From: an uncultured Helicobacteraceae bacterium
GTDB taxonomy: Bacteria > Campylobacterota > Campylobacteria > Campylobacterales > Helicobacteraceae
Assembly (NCBI GenBank): GCA_910578285.1
Contig: CAJTQL010000013.1
Span: 4,500-68,499 of the forward strand
Direction: 5' to 3'
Length of the DNA: 64,000 bases
Part shown: one piece after another, positions 26,048-35,003 of the stretch
How the letters are laid out: each line of letters starts with the position of its first letter
How positions within the stretch are numbered: position 1 is the stretch's first letter
Translations under genes and position numbers: made by a program
The notes under the pieces: generated by a model
The model's database searches: none
What the model saw: the letters and a program-made list of their open reading frames with translations, nothing else
What the model was told of the DNA's origin: nothing

Positions 26048-27241
26048 ATGCCAATTGCAAACACCTATCAATTCTTGCAGCATGCTGCTTTTGCAGCAAT
26101 GCACTTTTCGCCTTATGAACGTTCACAAAAAGACATTCAAAAAGAAGAACAACTTGATAACGCCTTGCTTGAGAATTTTGGTGGAGAAAAATTCCAATCT
26201 CTTGCCGATTTTAATCTTTTTAAAGTGAGCGATTCAAATCAATCAGCACCCAATACTACGACTGTATTGTTTGATGATATGATGAGTGGAACTCGTGTTA
26301 CTCTTGATTTAACCAATGATAATATCAAACGATTACAAGCCAAATTTGACCCAAAAGATTTTGCTAAACGTACTGATGGCATAATTCGCCTAAGTGGTAA
26401 AGCCGAAGCTTTTGTGAGTGGTTGGTTTGGCGATATTGCTTATCGGCAAAATTATCTTGGTGCAGACAAAGATAATAATGGCAAGATTGACACTCTTGAA
26501 GAATTTGTAAAAATTAAAAGCTTTACAGGTGGATTATTTCTATATAATCCTAAGGAAAAGATAGCAACAGACCAAGAAGTAAGCAGCTATATTTCATGCG
26601 AGATGAGAGGCTTCGATGATAATGTGCTTGCATCAAAGTTTCATCAATTCATGCGTTCTGACAGAACCACTCTTGCAGATGCGCTCAACACAATCTTGCG
26701 CAAAGATTCAAACCTTGATGGCATTCTTATGTCTATTGGAGAATATGGGAGTCTTGAAGACCATATGGAATGGCGCGATGAAGCATTTAGTGTAGCTTTT
26801 TACATAAGAGAAGCGAATGCGCTAAATGATGATGGCAGCTCTGGGCTTGACCCACGAGAAATTTTATTATCCGCTGTGGGAACACTCATCAAACAACAAG
26901 AATTGCTTCAAAAACTCAAGGCAAAGGGGTTGGGCAATCTTACCAACGAGGAAAAAGAGCTTTTGTCTGCAAGCTCGGTTTTTGCACAAAATACAACAGG
27001 TATTTTTAGTGATGAAGACATCGAAGCAATTCAAAAAGAGCTTGAATATAAATCGTTGCAAGAGCTTAGTGAGATTACGGGGATTCCAGCCGATGAATTG
27101 CGCGAGGCTATTGTCAATTTTGCTCAAACTTTAGAGGGCTTTAGCAGCTATAATACTAGAATTGATAAAGAGCTTTTCCCTGTGATTTATGAAATTCGTA
27201 CGCATGTTCAAAGCACGACAACTTTTGATATGAAAGCCTAG
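26048..27241 (+). CDS. Unrecognised protein with one EF-hand-like calcium site
   Basis: 397 residues with AAGGAG five bases before the ATG. No Sec signal is seen. A canonical EF-hand loop DKDNNGKIDTLEEF lies near residues 140-153, and a second acidic DSNLDGIL stretch follows later. The C-terminal third is helical (LLQKLKAKGLGNLTNEEKEL and ELSEITGIPADELREAI). Calcium-dependent folding without a signal peptide is compatible with export by a non-Sec route, such as the type I system at 48-53 kb or the flagellar apparatus, but nothing in the sequence proves it. Confidence 0.65.
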   Translation: MPIANTYQFLQHAAFAAMHFSPYERSQKDIQKEEQLDNALLENFGGEKFQSLADFNLFKVSDSNQSAPNTTTVLFDDMMSGTRVTLDLTNDNIKRLQAKFDPKDFAKRTDGIIRLSGKAEAFVSGWFGDIAYRQNYLGADKDNNGKIDTLEEFVKIKSFTGGLFLYNPKEKIATDQEVSSYISCEMRGFDDNVLASKFHQFMRSDRTTLADALNTILRKDSNLDGILMSIGEYGSLEDHMEWRDEAFSVAFYIREANALNDDGSSGLDPREILLSAVGTLIKQQELLQKLKAKGLGNLTNEEKELLSASSVFAQNTTGIFSDEDIEAIQKELEYKSLQELSEITGIPADELREAIVNFAQTLEGFSSYNTRIDKELFPVIYEIRTHVQSTTTFDMKA

Positions 27242-27245
27242 CATT

Positions 27246-27289
27246 AGAGATTCTAAGCCGTACTCGCGTAAGCGAGTAAAGAATCTCAA
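27246..27289. repeat. Hairpin repeat AGATTC...TACTCGC/GCGAGTA...GAATCT
   Basis: Perfect inner stem TACTCGC-gtaa-GCGAGTA inside outer arms AGATTC and GAATCT. A related copy is at 63139-63172. Dispersed structured repeat. Confidence 0.6.
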
Positions 27290-27336
27290 AGGATTGGAAA
27301 TAAGAGAGATGTTTCGGCTTGCCTCAACATAACAAT

Positions 27337-27385
27337 GGAGGTGCGACTTTTGCACATCAATGTATGCGGTTAAAACCGCACCTCC
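27337..27385. repeat. Second copy of the GGAGGTGCG double-hairpin repeat
   Basis: Starts GGAGGTGCGACTTTTG and ends TTAAAACCGCACCTCC, matching the 25240 element with a changed centre. Part of the 597-base non-coding gap 27242-27838. Confidence 0.6.
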
Positions 27386-27438
27386 GATTCTGTCTAGTTT
27401 TCATATTAACTTGCGATTTCAAACTTTGCTTTTTTCTT

Positions 27439-27480
27439 CTTAAGGGGGACAGGGGTGCTACTTGCGAAGCGCTCCTTCCC
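27439..27480. repeat. Inverted repeat TTAAGGGGGA / TTCCCCCTTAA region
   Basis: A G-rich arm TTAAGGGGGA and a C-rich arm CCCCCTTAA flank a GCTACTTGCGAAGCGC centre; a variant occurs near 25338-25368. Non-coding, function unknown. Confidence 0.45.
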
Positions 27481-27542
27481 CCTTAACCCCCAACCCCTGC
27501 ACGCTCTTCATTTGTGCGCGGCGCTTGCATTATGCCAATAGT

Positions 27543-27601
27543 CCACAGCGCGGTGGCAACGTTATTGCCTTCAGCAGGAACGTTGCCTCTATGCGCTGTG
27601 G
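27543..27601. repeat. Long two-arm palindrome, CCACAGCGC..GGCAACGTT / AACGTTGCC..GCGCTGTGG
   Basis: Arms 27543-27551 with 27593-27601 and 27555-27563 with 27579-27587 are exact complements, giving an 18-bp paired hairpin with small bulges and a 15-base loop. It is not part of any ORF that I can support. It could be a structured RNA, a recombination site or one more dispersed repeat. A further TCATTGCGAGCGAG element follows at about 27668. Confidence 0.55.
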
Positions 27602-27808
27602 TTGGGATTCTGGAATTGATGAGCAATAGAGAATCAAGGTATTGCTAACTCGCTTGCCTTGCTATACCGTCATTGCGAGCGAGTCAAGTGCTCGCAACAA
27701 TTCCATTGCAACAGAAGAATAACATGTAACAAAACGAAATATGGCGCAACACAACAAATCAAAAAGGCGCAAAACCTTGACTTTTTCATGCTTTTGTCGA
27801 TATGATTC

Positions 27809-27814
27809 TATAAT
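27809..27814 (+). promoter_or_regulatory. -10 box of the 27839 gene
   Basis: TATAAT 24 bases before the ATG, with AAGGAGG between. It would drive the 27839 and 29081 genes. Confidence 0.6.
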
Positions 27815-27838
27815 TGAGAAATAAGGAGGAAAAACTCA

Positions 27839-29068
27839 ATGAGAAAAGTTTTCACGATTGCGCTACTATGCGCAGGGTTGGTATTTGCAGCAAACGATAA
27901 GCCGAGCGACCTTAAACAAGTCCCAAAAAGCGAGATTGCAAAGCTGAATGCGACATTCAAGACGCTCAAGAAAAAGCAGGACGCAAAAACAAGGGCAGTC
28001 ATCAACGTTTCGGATCTCACGATTGACGCAAACACCGATTCGCTGTATCAATTCTCGATAGGCAGCCAACAGATGTTTATCGCGACAAAACTTGGGCAGA
28101 CAACATTTGCACCTATACAAAAAATTGGTGTTATGACAGAAGAAGATGGGATAGCAATATGTGCTTATATGGGAACAAACAAATTAGATCCAACGGTTCC
28201 CGGAGCAATCCAAGAACCACGTGTAGGAATCAACTCCGTAGGTGGTTGGTTCTACCTTACAAGTTACCCAACTTCAGAATTGGTGATTTTTGATAGGAGC
28301 TCATGGCAGACAGATAAGATAGAACATATTGTTTTTCGATTCGTTCTTACGACAAATGGCTATCTTGTCATCAGACGAACATTGCTCGAAGGGCTTACAA
28401 CCGATAATCTCACAAGTCCCAAGCCCGTTCCACTCAACAAATGGGTTTATATCCAAGGCAGACAAAATGGGCTAGAACATAGTTTGGGCTGGAAAACGGC
28501 AGATGATGAGAGTACAGCGACAAAGCGATTCTCTACGCCTAATGTTGAACTACAAGTATTATCAATGAGAAGCGCTTTTATGAATGAAGTTTATGCACGA
28601 GATGGTACTATATTTCTCAAAAAAAGCGACACAATAGCCCCCAACTCACCTGCTCCTGCTAACTCCAATAATGATCCACGACCCGAGAGCGGTGGCGTAT
28701 ATGCCCCAAACGGAACAGGTTGCACAACACGTGTTTTTGCGACTTATAACATTTTTCCTGAGATAGCAACAAACATTAGCGTTCAAGAATTTTTTTGGCA
28801 GCCAAACATGGCAATGTTTGCATTAATGGACAATTACAATGCAGCAAAAAAGGATATTGGGCAAAAGGTAAGCACAACATTTGGTCTTGATACAGCCTTA
28901 ATTCAAGAGCTCATTAATGCAGCAAACGGTACAAGTAATGTTTTGCGTTTCTTGCCAAGTTTGGATAGTAGCAGAATGGTTGCTGATAATGCCAATATTG
29001 ACGTTTATGTTGATGATAATTTTGATGCTGTGCTCTTTGATATGCGCAGAGTACCACCAGCACGATAA
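27839..29068 (+). CDS. Predicted periplasmic or secreted protein of unknown family
   Basis: 409 residues with a clear Sec signal peptide (MRKVFTIALLCAGLVFAAN). The mature protein shows strand-rich segments (SVGGWFYLTSYPTSELVIF), a Pro/Asn linker NSPAPANSNNDPRPESGG near residues 275-292, and an acidic C-terminus (VDDNFDAVLFDMRRVPPAR). It has a good promoter and AAGGAGG site. Twelve bases separate it from the 29081 gene, so the two form an operon. No family recognised. Confidence 0.65.
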   Translation: MRKVFTIALLCAGLVFAANDKPSDLKQVPKSEIAKLNATFKTLKKKQDAKTRAVINVSDLTIDANTDSLYQFSIGSQQMFIATKLGQTTFAPIQKIGVMTEEDGIAICAYMGTNKLDPTVPGAIQEPRVGINSVGGWFYLTSYPTSELVIFDRSSWQTDKIEHIVFRFVLTTNGYLVIRRTLLEGLTTDNLTSPKPVPLNKWVYIQGRQNGLEHSLGWKTADDESTATKRFSTPNVELQVLSMRSAFMNEVYARDGTIFLKKSDTIAPNSPAPANSNNDPRPESGGVYAPNGTGCTTRVFATYNIFPEIATNISVQEFFWQPNMAMFALMDNYNAAKKDIGQKVSTTFGLDTALIQELINAANGTSNVLRFLPSLDSSRMVADNANIDVYVDDNFDAVLFDMRRVPPAR

Positions 29069-29080
29069 AAGGAGGACACA

Positions 29081-30880
29081 ATGCAAATCGCGGTAAAGGG
29101 ACTTACAAATGATTACGCGCAATATAGGCGCGACATAATGAAAAATGTAACGTTTGATGTTTTATCTTTTCGCCAGCTCAATCAAGATAACACGCAAAAA
29201 GCGCTTGCAGATTTAAAAGCCAAAGCAGCATCGACACAAAAAATGGAGATTGGTGCATTGCTTAAATCACAAGATGCAACAATGCTCAATGTAGCTTCCG
29301 TAGTTTTAGAATGGGAATATGCTTTTAGTGATAGAGGCAATCAAGTATTAATGACGTATGCCAATATAACAGAAATGGGCAAGCGCAGTACAATCGATAC
29401 GCCATTTGGTGAAATGCGAGTCGCGCTAAAAATTAGCGATGATGTGAATCTCTATTTTGACCAGCTCTCGCAATTGGCAAGTTTTGATGTCAATAATGAT
29501 GGTTTTATTGGCGCAAACGATATTAATGCAAAGAATCTTGTGTTAGTAGGCTATGATGAAGACGGCAAAGAAATTGAGATTAACCTATTAGAGGCATTAG
29601 GTGGAATCGACATTACGCAATTCTTTGAACATAAGCCCAATGCGTTTCAATCGGATTATTATACGGGAGAAAATGGGTTATTCAAGCGCGAAAGCGAAGC
29701 AGCGCGGCGCGCCTACCATAATGCCTCTAAATATAATATGGGGATTGCAACAGCATTTCGCCCCGAAGAAAGCCACCAACAGCTCAAGAAAGAAAATGTG
29801 ATAGAGTTTTTCAAGTCGTACGCGGACGAATCGGGTTGGATTGATTTTACAAACTTAGACACATTCAGCAGAGTCTTTGCCGAAAAAGGGCTCGATTTGT
29901 CCTATCGCAAAACAGGCGCGGACGGTGTAGCGCGGCTAGAGAGAATCAACTTCTATACAGACATAAGAGGAATGCGCGAGGCAGAAGAAAAGGGCGAGAG
30001 ATTCCTTGCTTGGGAATACCAAGCCGCAAAAGCGCTTCGAGGTGGAGGAGACGATTTTGTCTTTAAAACCAAAAGTCCTTTTGCAAGCGAATATAGCTTA
30101 AATGATAGCTATCAAGATTTACGCAAAAAGGTGGGCGATTTGATAGAAAGTGTCGAAAAGACAAAAATGGACGATGGTTCGTATAAATCAAATTCGGTTG
30201 CAAGCGCATTTTATCAAATTACAGGACTCCATTATTCAGAATCTAACTTTGAAAAAATCAAGGAAGGATTCCAAAACGGCGGCACAGAGTTTTTAGACCA
30301 AATGAGCGATACAACTCATGCTATTATAGCTTGGGATACGTCTAAATATCTTATGGGCATGCAGCTAAATGAAGATAATGGTACAATTACAATGCTCTTT
30401 CAAACAGGCAAAGAAGTTACCATTGCCATCGAGGATTTGTATTCAGGAAATGGCGAGCTTACGGTCGATGAAAATGGTAACCGCGCGTCTGTGATGAACG
30501 AAGCAAGAGAGATGAGCGAAGAGGAGTTGAATGACTTAGATTTCTCGCAAGTCGGAGCGGTTTTGGACGAACGTGGAACGGTCGTTTCGCTCAAAGAATT
30601 GGGCATTACGGCGATTCAAAAGGCAACGTATGGCGATGGACGCTTTTTGAGTTTTATCCTCACCAATGCCGATGGTGTGAAATTCACAACTCAAGATTTG
30701 TTCAATATGTCGTTTATCAGTAGCGGTGGATTGGATAGTCGCCATCAATCCGATTCCAATGCAGAATCTAAGTCCGCATTTGCAAATGTCGAGGATAAGA
30801 ATTCGAGCTCAACCACAAGCCGCATGCGCAAGCCGCACCCGATTGTGTTCCCCACAAGCCCTGTGGATTTGCACATCTAG
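29081..30880 (+). CDS. Large EF-hand-containing protein, candidate non-Sec secreted protein
   Basis: 599 residues, no Sec signal. A canonical EF-hand loop DVNNDGFIGANDI lies at about residues 138-150, and another acidic stretch is GYDEDGKEIEI. The last 60 residues are Ser/Asn-rich and end HPIVFPTSPVDLHI; an Asp followed by hydrophobic residues at the extreme C-terminus resembles the end of PrtD-type type I secretion substrates, but glycine-rich RTX repeats are absent. AAAGGAGGACACA precedes the ATG. It shares an operon with the periplasmic 27839 protein. Export is inference. Confidence 0.65.
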   Translation: MQIAVKGLTNDYAQYRRDIMKNVTFDVLSFRQLNQDNTQKALADLKAKAASTQKMEIGALLKSQDATMLNVASVVLEWEYAFSDRGNQVLMTYANITEMGKRSTIDTPFGEMRVALKISDDVNLYFDQLSQLASFDVNNDGFIGANDINAKNLVLVGYDEDGKEIEINLLEALGGIDITQFFEHKPNAFQSDYYTGENGLFKRESEAARRAYHNASKYNMGIATAFRPEESHQQLKKENVIEFFKSYADESGWIDFTNLDTFSRVFAEKGLDLSYRKTGADGVARLERINFYTDIRGMREAEEKGERFLAWEYQAAKALRGGGDDFVFKTKSPFASEYSLNDSYQDLRKKVGDLIESVEKTKMDDGSYKSNSVASAFYQITGLHYSESNFEKIKEGFQNGGTEFLDQMSDTTHAIIAWDTSKYLMGMQLNEDNGTITMLFQTGKEVTIAIEDLYSGNGELTVDENGNRASVMNEAREMSEEELNDLDFSQVGAVLDERGTVVSLKELGITAIQKATYGDGRFLSFILTNADGVKFTTQDLFNMSFISSGGLDSRHQSDSNAESKSAFANVEDKNSSSTTSRMRKPHPIVFPTSPVDLHI

Positions 30881-30961
30881 TTTTTGCAAAACTCTTTGAG
30901 TTTTGCTGTCGTGTGGCGAAGTAATGCGCCACACTCCCTAAAGTTACGCGATAACGCCGCG

Positions 30962-31015
30962 CAAGTGCGACTAAAGTCACACCTCCAAATCATCATTGCA
31001 AGCACGCAAGGTTGT
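30962..31015. repeat. Partial intergenic repeat copies
   Basis: GTGCGACTAAAGTCACACCTCC (in two arms) is a truncated copy of the 25240 element, followed by ATCATTGCAAGCACGCAAGG of the TCATTGC type. Located between convergent genes. Confidence 0.5.
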
Positions 31016-31067
31016 AATGTTTGATGTTAGGGCTTAATGGATTCAAATTAAGCCCTCTGTGTTGGCT

Positions 31068-34058
31068 CTAAAGCGCCGCACTACAAGAATCGACAAGATA
31101 GACGATGTGCTGCCAGCTAAAGCCGCTCTTGTGGCTTAGCCCAATCTCACATGTGCTCGAGCTGCTAAAACCTTTGCTTATACCGATAAAGAGATTCTGC
31201 CCATTGTCTTGCCCAAAATTCTCAAGTGCACTTGCGTTGAGTTCGGGCACAAAAAAACCCTTGTTGCCCGCAAAGCCGCAACATTTGAGGTTGGAATCCA
31301 TCACAATTTCTGCGCCGCAACGTTTTGCCAAATTCAAAAGCGCTTGTTCCCAATGTGTCGATTCTTTATTGAGCGCATAATGACGTGTGGAGCAGGGCGC
31401 ATAGAGGGCGATTTGTTGGTGATTTGGCGTAAAAGAGAGATGAGGTGTTAGGACAGAATCGATAAATGCGGGCATGTCGATAATCTGCAATTTTGGTTGC
31501 GCATTTTGCAGCGCATAATCATGTAGCAACTTAAAGAGTTCGAGCGAACATGCGCTATGGTCGCAAACGATTGGAATCGTGCCATCTTTTGAAGCGGCGC
31601 GCAAAGAATCGTAGGATTCTTTAACGAGTTTCGCGACAATTTCTGGGTGATTTTTATATGCCTTAGAGCAACAAAGGTTTTCAAGATTGTCAGGATAGAT
31701 AATAACAAAATCTGCTTTCTTGCAAAGATTCTCAAATACTTCAGCAATGCTTCGCTTATCTTCACTTTTTGTGCTTGGTGTAAAGGCACGATTGAGACAT
31801 GAGCTAAAATAGACAACTTGTCCATTGTTCTTTTCCCAAGAGCTTTTAGCATGAGAACCTAGTAAATATGTATTTTTGCTCGGAAAATAATCCAACACCA
31901 CAGGTGTTTTGCACCATTTATGAAATTTTTGGGAGAGTCCTTGAATTGTTTCTGTGCGAAAAACACGGCTGATGTCGTTTGTGAATCCCACACCAAAGCG
32001 CAAGAGATTTGTGGTTGTATTGATACGATTTCCAAAAAATCCGATAGCCATTTTATTCATTTTGCCAAGCTTTTGTGAGGCTTTGAGCGCGATTTTTGCT
32101 GTGTCAATTGTGAGTGGGCAGAGTGTTGCACACATCGAGCATGTTGCGCATGTTTGGACGATAAAATAGGCAGCTCCTTTTTGCAATTCTTGCAGCTCGT
32201 ATTCTTGCTCTTCGCTTCGCTCGTCTTTTGGAATGCTTTCTAGCCGTTTGATTTCGCGATAGACGGCGATTCTTTGACGTGGCGTGAGAGTGAGATTCTT
32301 GCTTGGGCAGACTTTTTCGCAAAAGCCACATTCCATACATGCGTCTAAATCATCTTCAATCAAATTTTTTCCAGAAGGCTTGAGATTTTCAAGATGAATC
32401 TTTGGATTGTCGCTAATGATGACATCGGGATTGATGAGGTTTTGACTATCAAAAATTTCCTTGATTTTTCGATGAATGGAATAGGCTTTTGCCCCCCATT
32501 CTTTTTGCACAAAAGGCGCAACCATTCTGCCTGTGCCATGTTCGGCTTTGATGCTTCCATTATAACTCACCACAATCTCTGCAAGAGATTCCATCAATGC
32601 ACCAAAACGTTTGGATTCTTCAGAATCCCCCAAAATGGGCGTGATAATGAAATGCACATTACCACTTAGCGCATGTCCAAAGATGATTCCATCAAAATTG
32701 TATTGTTTGAAGAGTTGAGAAATGTCTTCGATTCCGCTTGCAAAATCTTTGATTTCAAAGCAAATATCTTCGACAATCACAGTTGAACCACTAGGGCGCA
32801 TTGCAGCTGCAATGGGCAGCAATCCTTTGCGGATATTCCACCATGATTCTTGAACAGCGGAATCAAAGCTAAATTGCACGCCAAAACATGTCTGAATACT
32901 GCTAAGTTGGTTGGTAATGGTGGCGATATTGTTTTCTAGTGTTTGTTTGTTGTCTTCTTCGAGCTGAATGAGAATAGCACAATTTCCCTCGCAAATCTTT
33001 TTGATTTCTGGTGGCATTCCGTCCATGTTTTGCACGCTCACAAGCGAGGCATAGTCCATCATTTCGGCTGCACTCACAATTGAATCATTTTTTGCGAGAA
33101 TCTGAATCGCATGCGATGCATCGGTAAGATTGTGATAAAACAAAAGCGCACATGCTTTGTGCTCAAAATTTTTGACGCATTCATATTCCACGCGTGAAAT
33201 GAATCCTAATGTTCCTTCTGCACCGATAAAGATATGATTTAGAATATCTGTCATTGATTCAAAGTCAATGAGTGCATTAATACTATATCCTGTTGTGTTT
33301 TTAATGGCAAATTTGCGTTTGATAAAATTTGTTAATTCTTCATCGGCAAGAATCTCGGTGCGCAATGCAAAAAGTTGTTCGACAATTTGAGGATATTTTT
33401 GGTAAAATGCTTTGACATTTTGTGGGTCTGATGTGTCAAGGATTGTGCCATCAAAAAGAATCGCTCGGATAGATTGCACAGTTTGATAGCTATTTTGCTT
33501 AACACCACAGCACATTCCACTAGAATTGTTTGAAAAAATGCCCCCAATAAGCGCATTATTAATGGTCGCTGGGTCTGGTCCTATTTTTTTGCCATAAGGC
33601 TTTAATGCCGCGTTTGCGTCTGCACCGATGACGCCGCAATCGCACCAAATCGATGTCGCCTCCTCGCCATTGTGGCAAACTGAAATCCCCTTCCAATGCG
33701 CGTTGCACACAACGAGCACACTATCACAGCTGGCTTGCCCGCTTAGCGAGGTCCCTGCTGCGCGAAAGGTGAGCGCTACATTATATTGATGGCTTAGGGC
33801 AAGGATTTTGCAAATCTCCTCTTCACTAACCGCCCAAATCACGATCTTGGGGATATAACGATAGCATGAGGCATCGAGTCCATAGGCAAAACATCGGAAA
33901 TAGTCTTTGAAGATTCTGTCATGTAGAAATTTGCTTGCTTCGTCATAGAATTGCAAATATTTTTTGTCAAGTTTTCGTTCTTTGCCATATGAAAGATGGA
34001 GTGAAAAATGGAATTGTGCTAAACGTCCTTTCATCTCAATCATTGTATTGTCTCGCAT
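31068..34058 (-). CDS. FAD-binding and 4Fe-4S D-lactate dehydrogenase-type oxidoreductase
   Basis: 996 residues from the ATG at 34058, which has GGAGGCAAT upstream. The N-terminal half is an FAD type-4 domain (FRAAGTSLSGQASCDSVLVV, IGADANAALKPYGKKIGPDP, GGIFSNNSSGMCCG, IFIGAEGTLGF). A ferredoxin-like region follows with CMECGFCEKVCP and CATCSMCATLCP, two 4Fe-4S motifs. The C-terminal half has CCG motifs (NLCCSKAYKNHP, LKCCGFAGNKGF) of the heterodisulphide-reductase/GlpC type. This domain order is that of Helicobacter/Campylobacter D-lactate dehydrogenase (HP1222-like), feeding electrons to quinone at the inner membrane. Substrate assignment is by family. Confidence 0.85.
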   Translation of the reverse strand: MRDNTMIEMKGRLAQFHFSLHLSYGKERKLDKKYLQFYDEASKFLHDRIFKDYFRCFAYGLDASCYRYIPKIVIWAVSEEEICKILALSHQYNVALTFRAAGTSLSGQASCDSVLVVCNAHWKGISVCHNGEEATSIWCDCGVIGADANAALKPYGKKIGPDPATINNALIGGIFSNNSSGMCCGVKQNSYQTVQSIRAILFDGTILDTSDPQNVKAFYQKYPQIVEQLFALRTEILADEELTNFIKRKFAIKNTTGYSINALIDFESMTDILNHIFIGAEGTLGFISRVEYECVKNFEHKACALLFYHNLTDASHAIQILAKNDSIVSAAEMMDYASLVSVQNMDGMPPEIKKICEGNCAILIQLEEDNKQTLENNIATITNQLSSIQTCFGVQFSFDSAVQESWWNIRKGLLPIAAAMRPSGSTVIVEDICFEIKDFASGIEDISQLFKQYNFDGIIFGHALSGNVHFIITPILGDSEESKRFGALMESLAEIVVSYNGSIKAEHGTGRMVAPFVQKEWGAKAYSIHRKIKEIFDSQNLINPDVIISDNPKIHLENLKPSGKNLIEDDLDACMECGFCEKVCPSKNLTLTPRQRIAVYREIKRLESIPKDERSEEQEYELQELQKGAAYFIVQTCATCSMCATLCPLTIDTAKIALKASQKLGKMNKMAIGFFGNRINTTTNLLRFGVGFTNDISRVFRTETIQGLSQKFHKWCKTPVVLDYFPSKNTYLLGSHAKSSWEKNNGQVVYFSSCLNRAFTPSTKSEDKRSIAEVFENLCKKADFVIIYPDNLENLCCSKAYKNHPEIVAKLVKESYDSLRAASKDGTIPIVCDHSACSLELFKLLHDYALQNAQPKLQIIDMPAFIDSVLTPHLSFTPNHQQIALYAPCSTRHYALNKESTHWEQALLNLAKRCGAEIVMDSNLKCCGFAGNKGFFVPELNASALENFGQDNGQNLFIGISKGFSSSSTCEIGLSHKSGFSWQHIVYLVDSCSAAL

Positions 34059-34173
34059 ATTGCCTCCTTGCAATTTGTGGTATGATAATAGCCCAAATTA
34101 TCTTAAAGTAAACCACGAGATTTAAAAAAGAATCATGGTATCATTGCAGGAGCTTTTGCAACAAGGAATGTCT

Positions 34174-34941
34174 ATGCAGATGAAAACAGTGCTGATAACG
34201 GGTGCTTCGAGCGGATTTGGTTGGGCGATTGCAAAGAGACTTGCTACCCAAAACTATCGGATTATTGCGCTTGCAAGGCGCAAAGAGCGGCTTTTAGAAT
34301 TGCAACATAGCCTAGGTGAGTCGCATTGCGCGCTCATCGCCTGCGATGTGCAAGAGAGCAAAATGATTGAGCAGAATCTGCAACAAATCGCAAGCGAGCG
34401 TGGTTGGAATGTTGATGTGCTTATCAACAATGCGGGATTTGCTTTGGGATTGCAGAGCGCAGATTGCGCTGATTTGGACGATTGGGAACGTATGATTTCT
34501 GTCAATTGCACAGCGCTTGTGCGGCTCACGCGGCTTGTTCTGCCCCAAATGGTCGCAAAACAATCAGGGACAATCATCAATATTGGCTCGATTGCAGGGA
34601 GCTATCCCTATCCCGGGGGTAATGTCTATGGCGCGACAAAGGCATTTGTCAAGCAGTTTAGCCTCAATCTCCGTGCCGATTTGTTCGACAAAAATATCCG
34701 CGTAACCAATATCGAGCCCGGTCTTGCACAGAGCGAATTTTCGTTTGTGCGGTTCAAGGGCGACAAAGAGCAGGCGGATTCTGTCTATGCAGGCACGCAG
34801 CCACTGTTCCCAGAGGACATCGCCGAGGCGGTTGCTTGGGTTTTGAGCCTACCAGAACATGTGAATATCAACCGAATCGAGCTTATGCCAACGACACAGG
34901 CTGCCGCTGCCTTGAACGTCTGCCGCAACAAAGGCACTTGA
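34174..34941 (+). CDS. Short-chain dehydrogenase (YdfG-like)
   Basis: 255 residues from ATG 34174, preceded by AAGGA at six bases; in-frame ATGs at 34135 and 34168 are less well placed. NAD(P) site TGASSGFGWAIAKRL, NNAGFALG motif, catalytic Ser in GSIAGSYPYPGG and the YGATK active site are all present. The EPGLAQSEFSFVRFKGD and NRIELMPTTQA endings resemble YdfG, an NADP-dependent 3-hydroxy acid/L-allo-threonine dehydrogenase. The exact substrate is not certain. Divergent from the D-lactate-type gene. Confidence 0.85.
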   Translation: MQMKTVLITGASSGFGWAIAKRLATQNYRIIALARRKERLLELQHSLGESHCALIACDVQESKMIEQNLQQIASERGWNVDVLINNAGFALGLQSADCADLDDWERMISVNCTALVRLTRLVLPQMVAKQSGTIINIGSIAGSYPYPGGNVYGATKAFVKQFSLNLRADLFDKNIRVTNIEPGLAQSEFSFVRFKGDKEQADSVYAGTQPLFPEDIAEAVAWVLSLPEHVNINRIELMPTTQAAAALNVCRNKGT

Positions 34942-35003
34942 GGGTTTTTAAGCTTCGTTTGCTACAATCCATTTTTCACTTCATAGAAAATCACAGGAGA
35001 TTT

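Noticed and set aside
25143..27700. CRISPR-like array
   Set aside because: The repeats differ in type, spacing and orientation and there are no regular spacers or cas genes.
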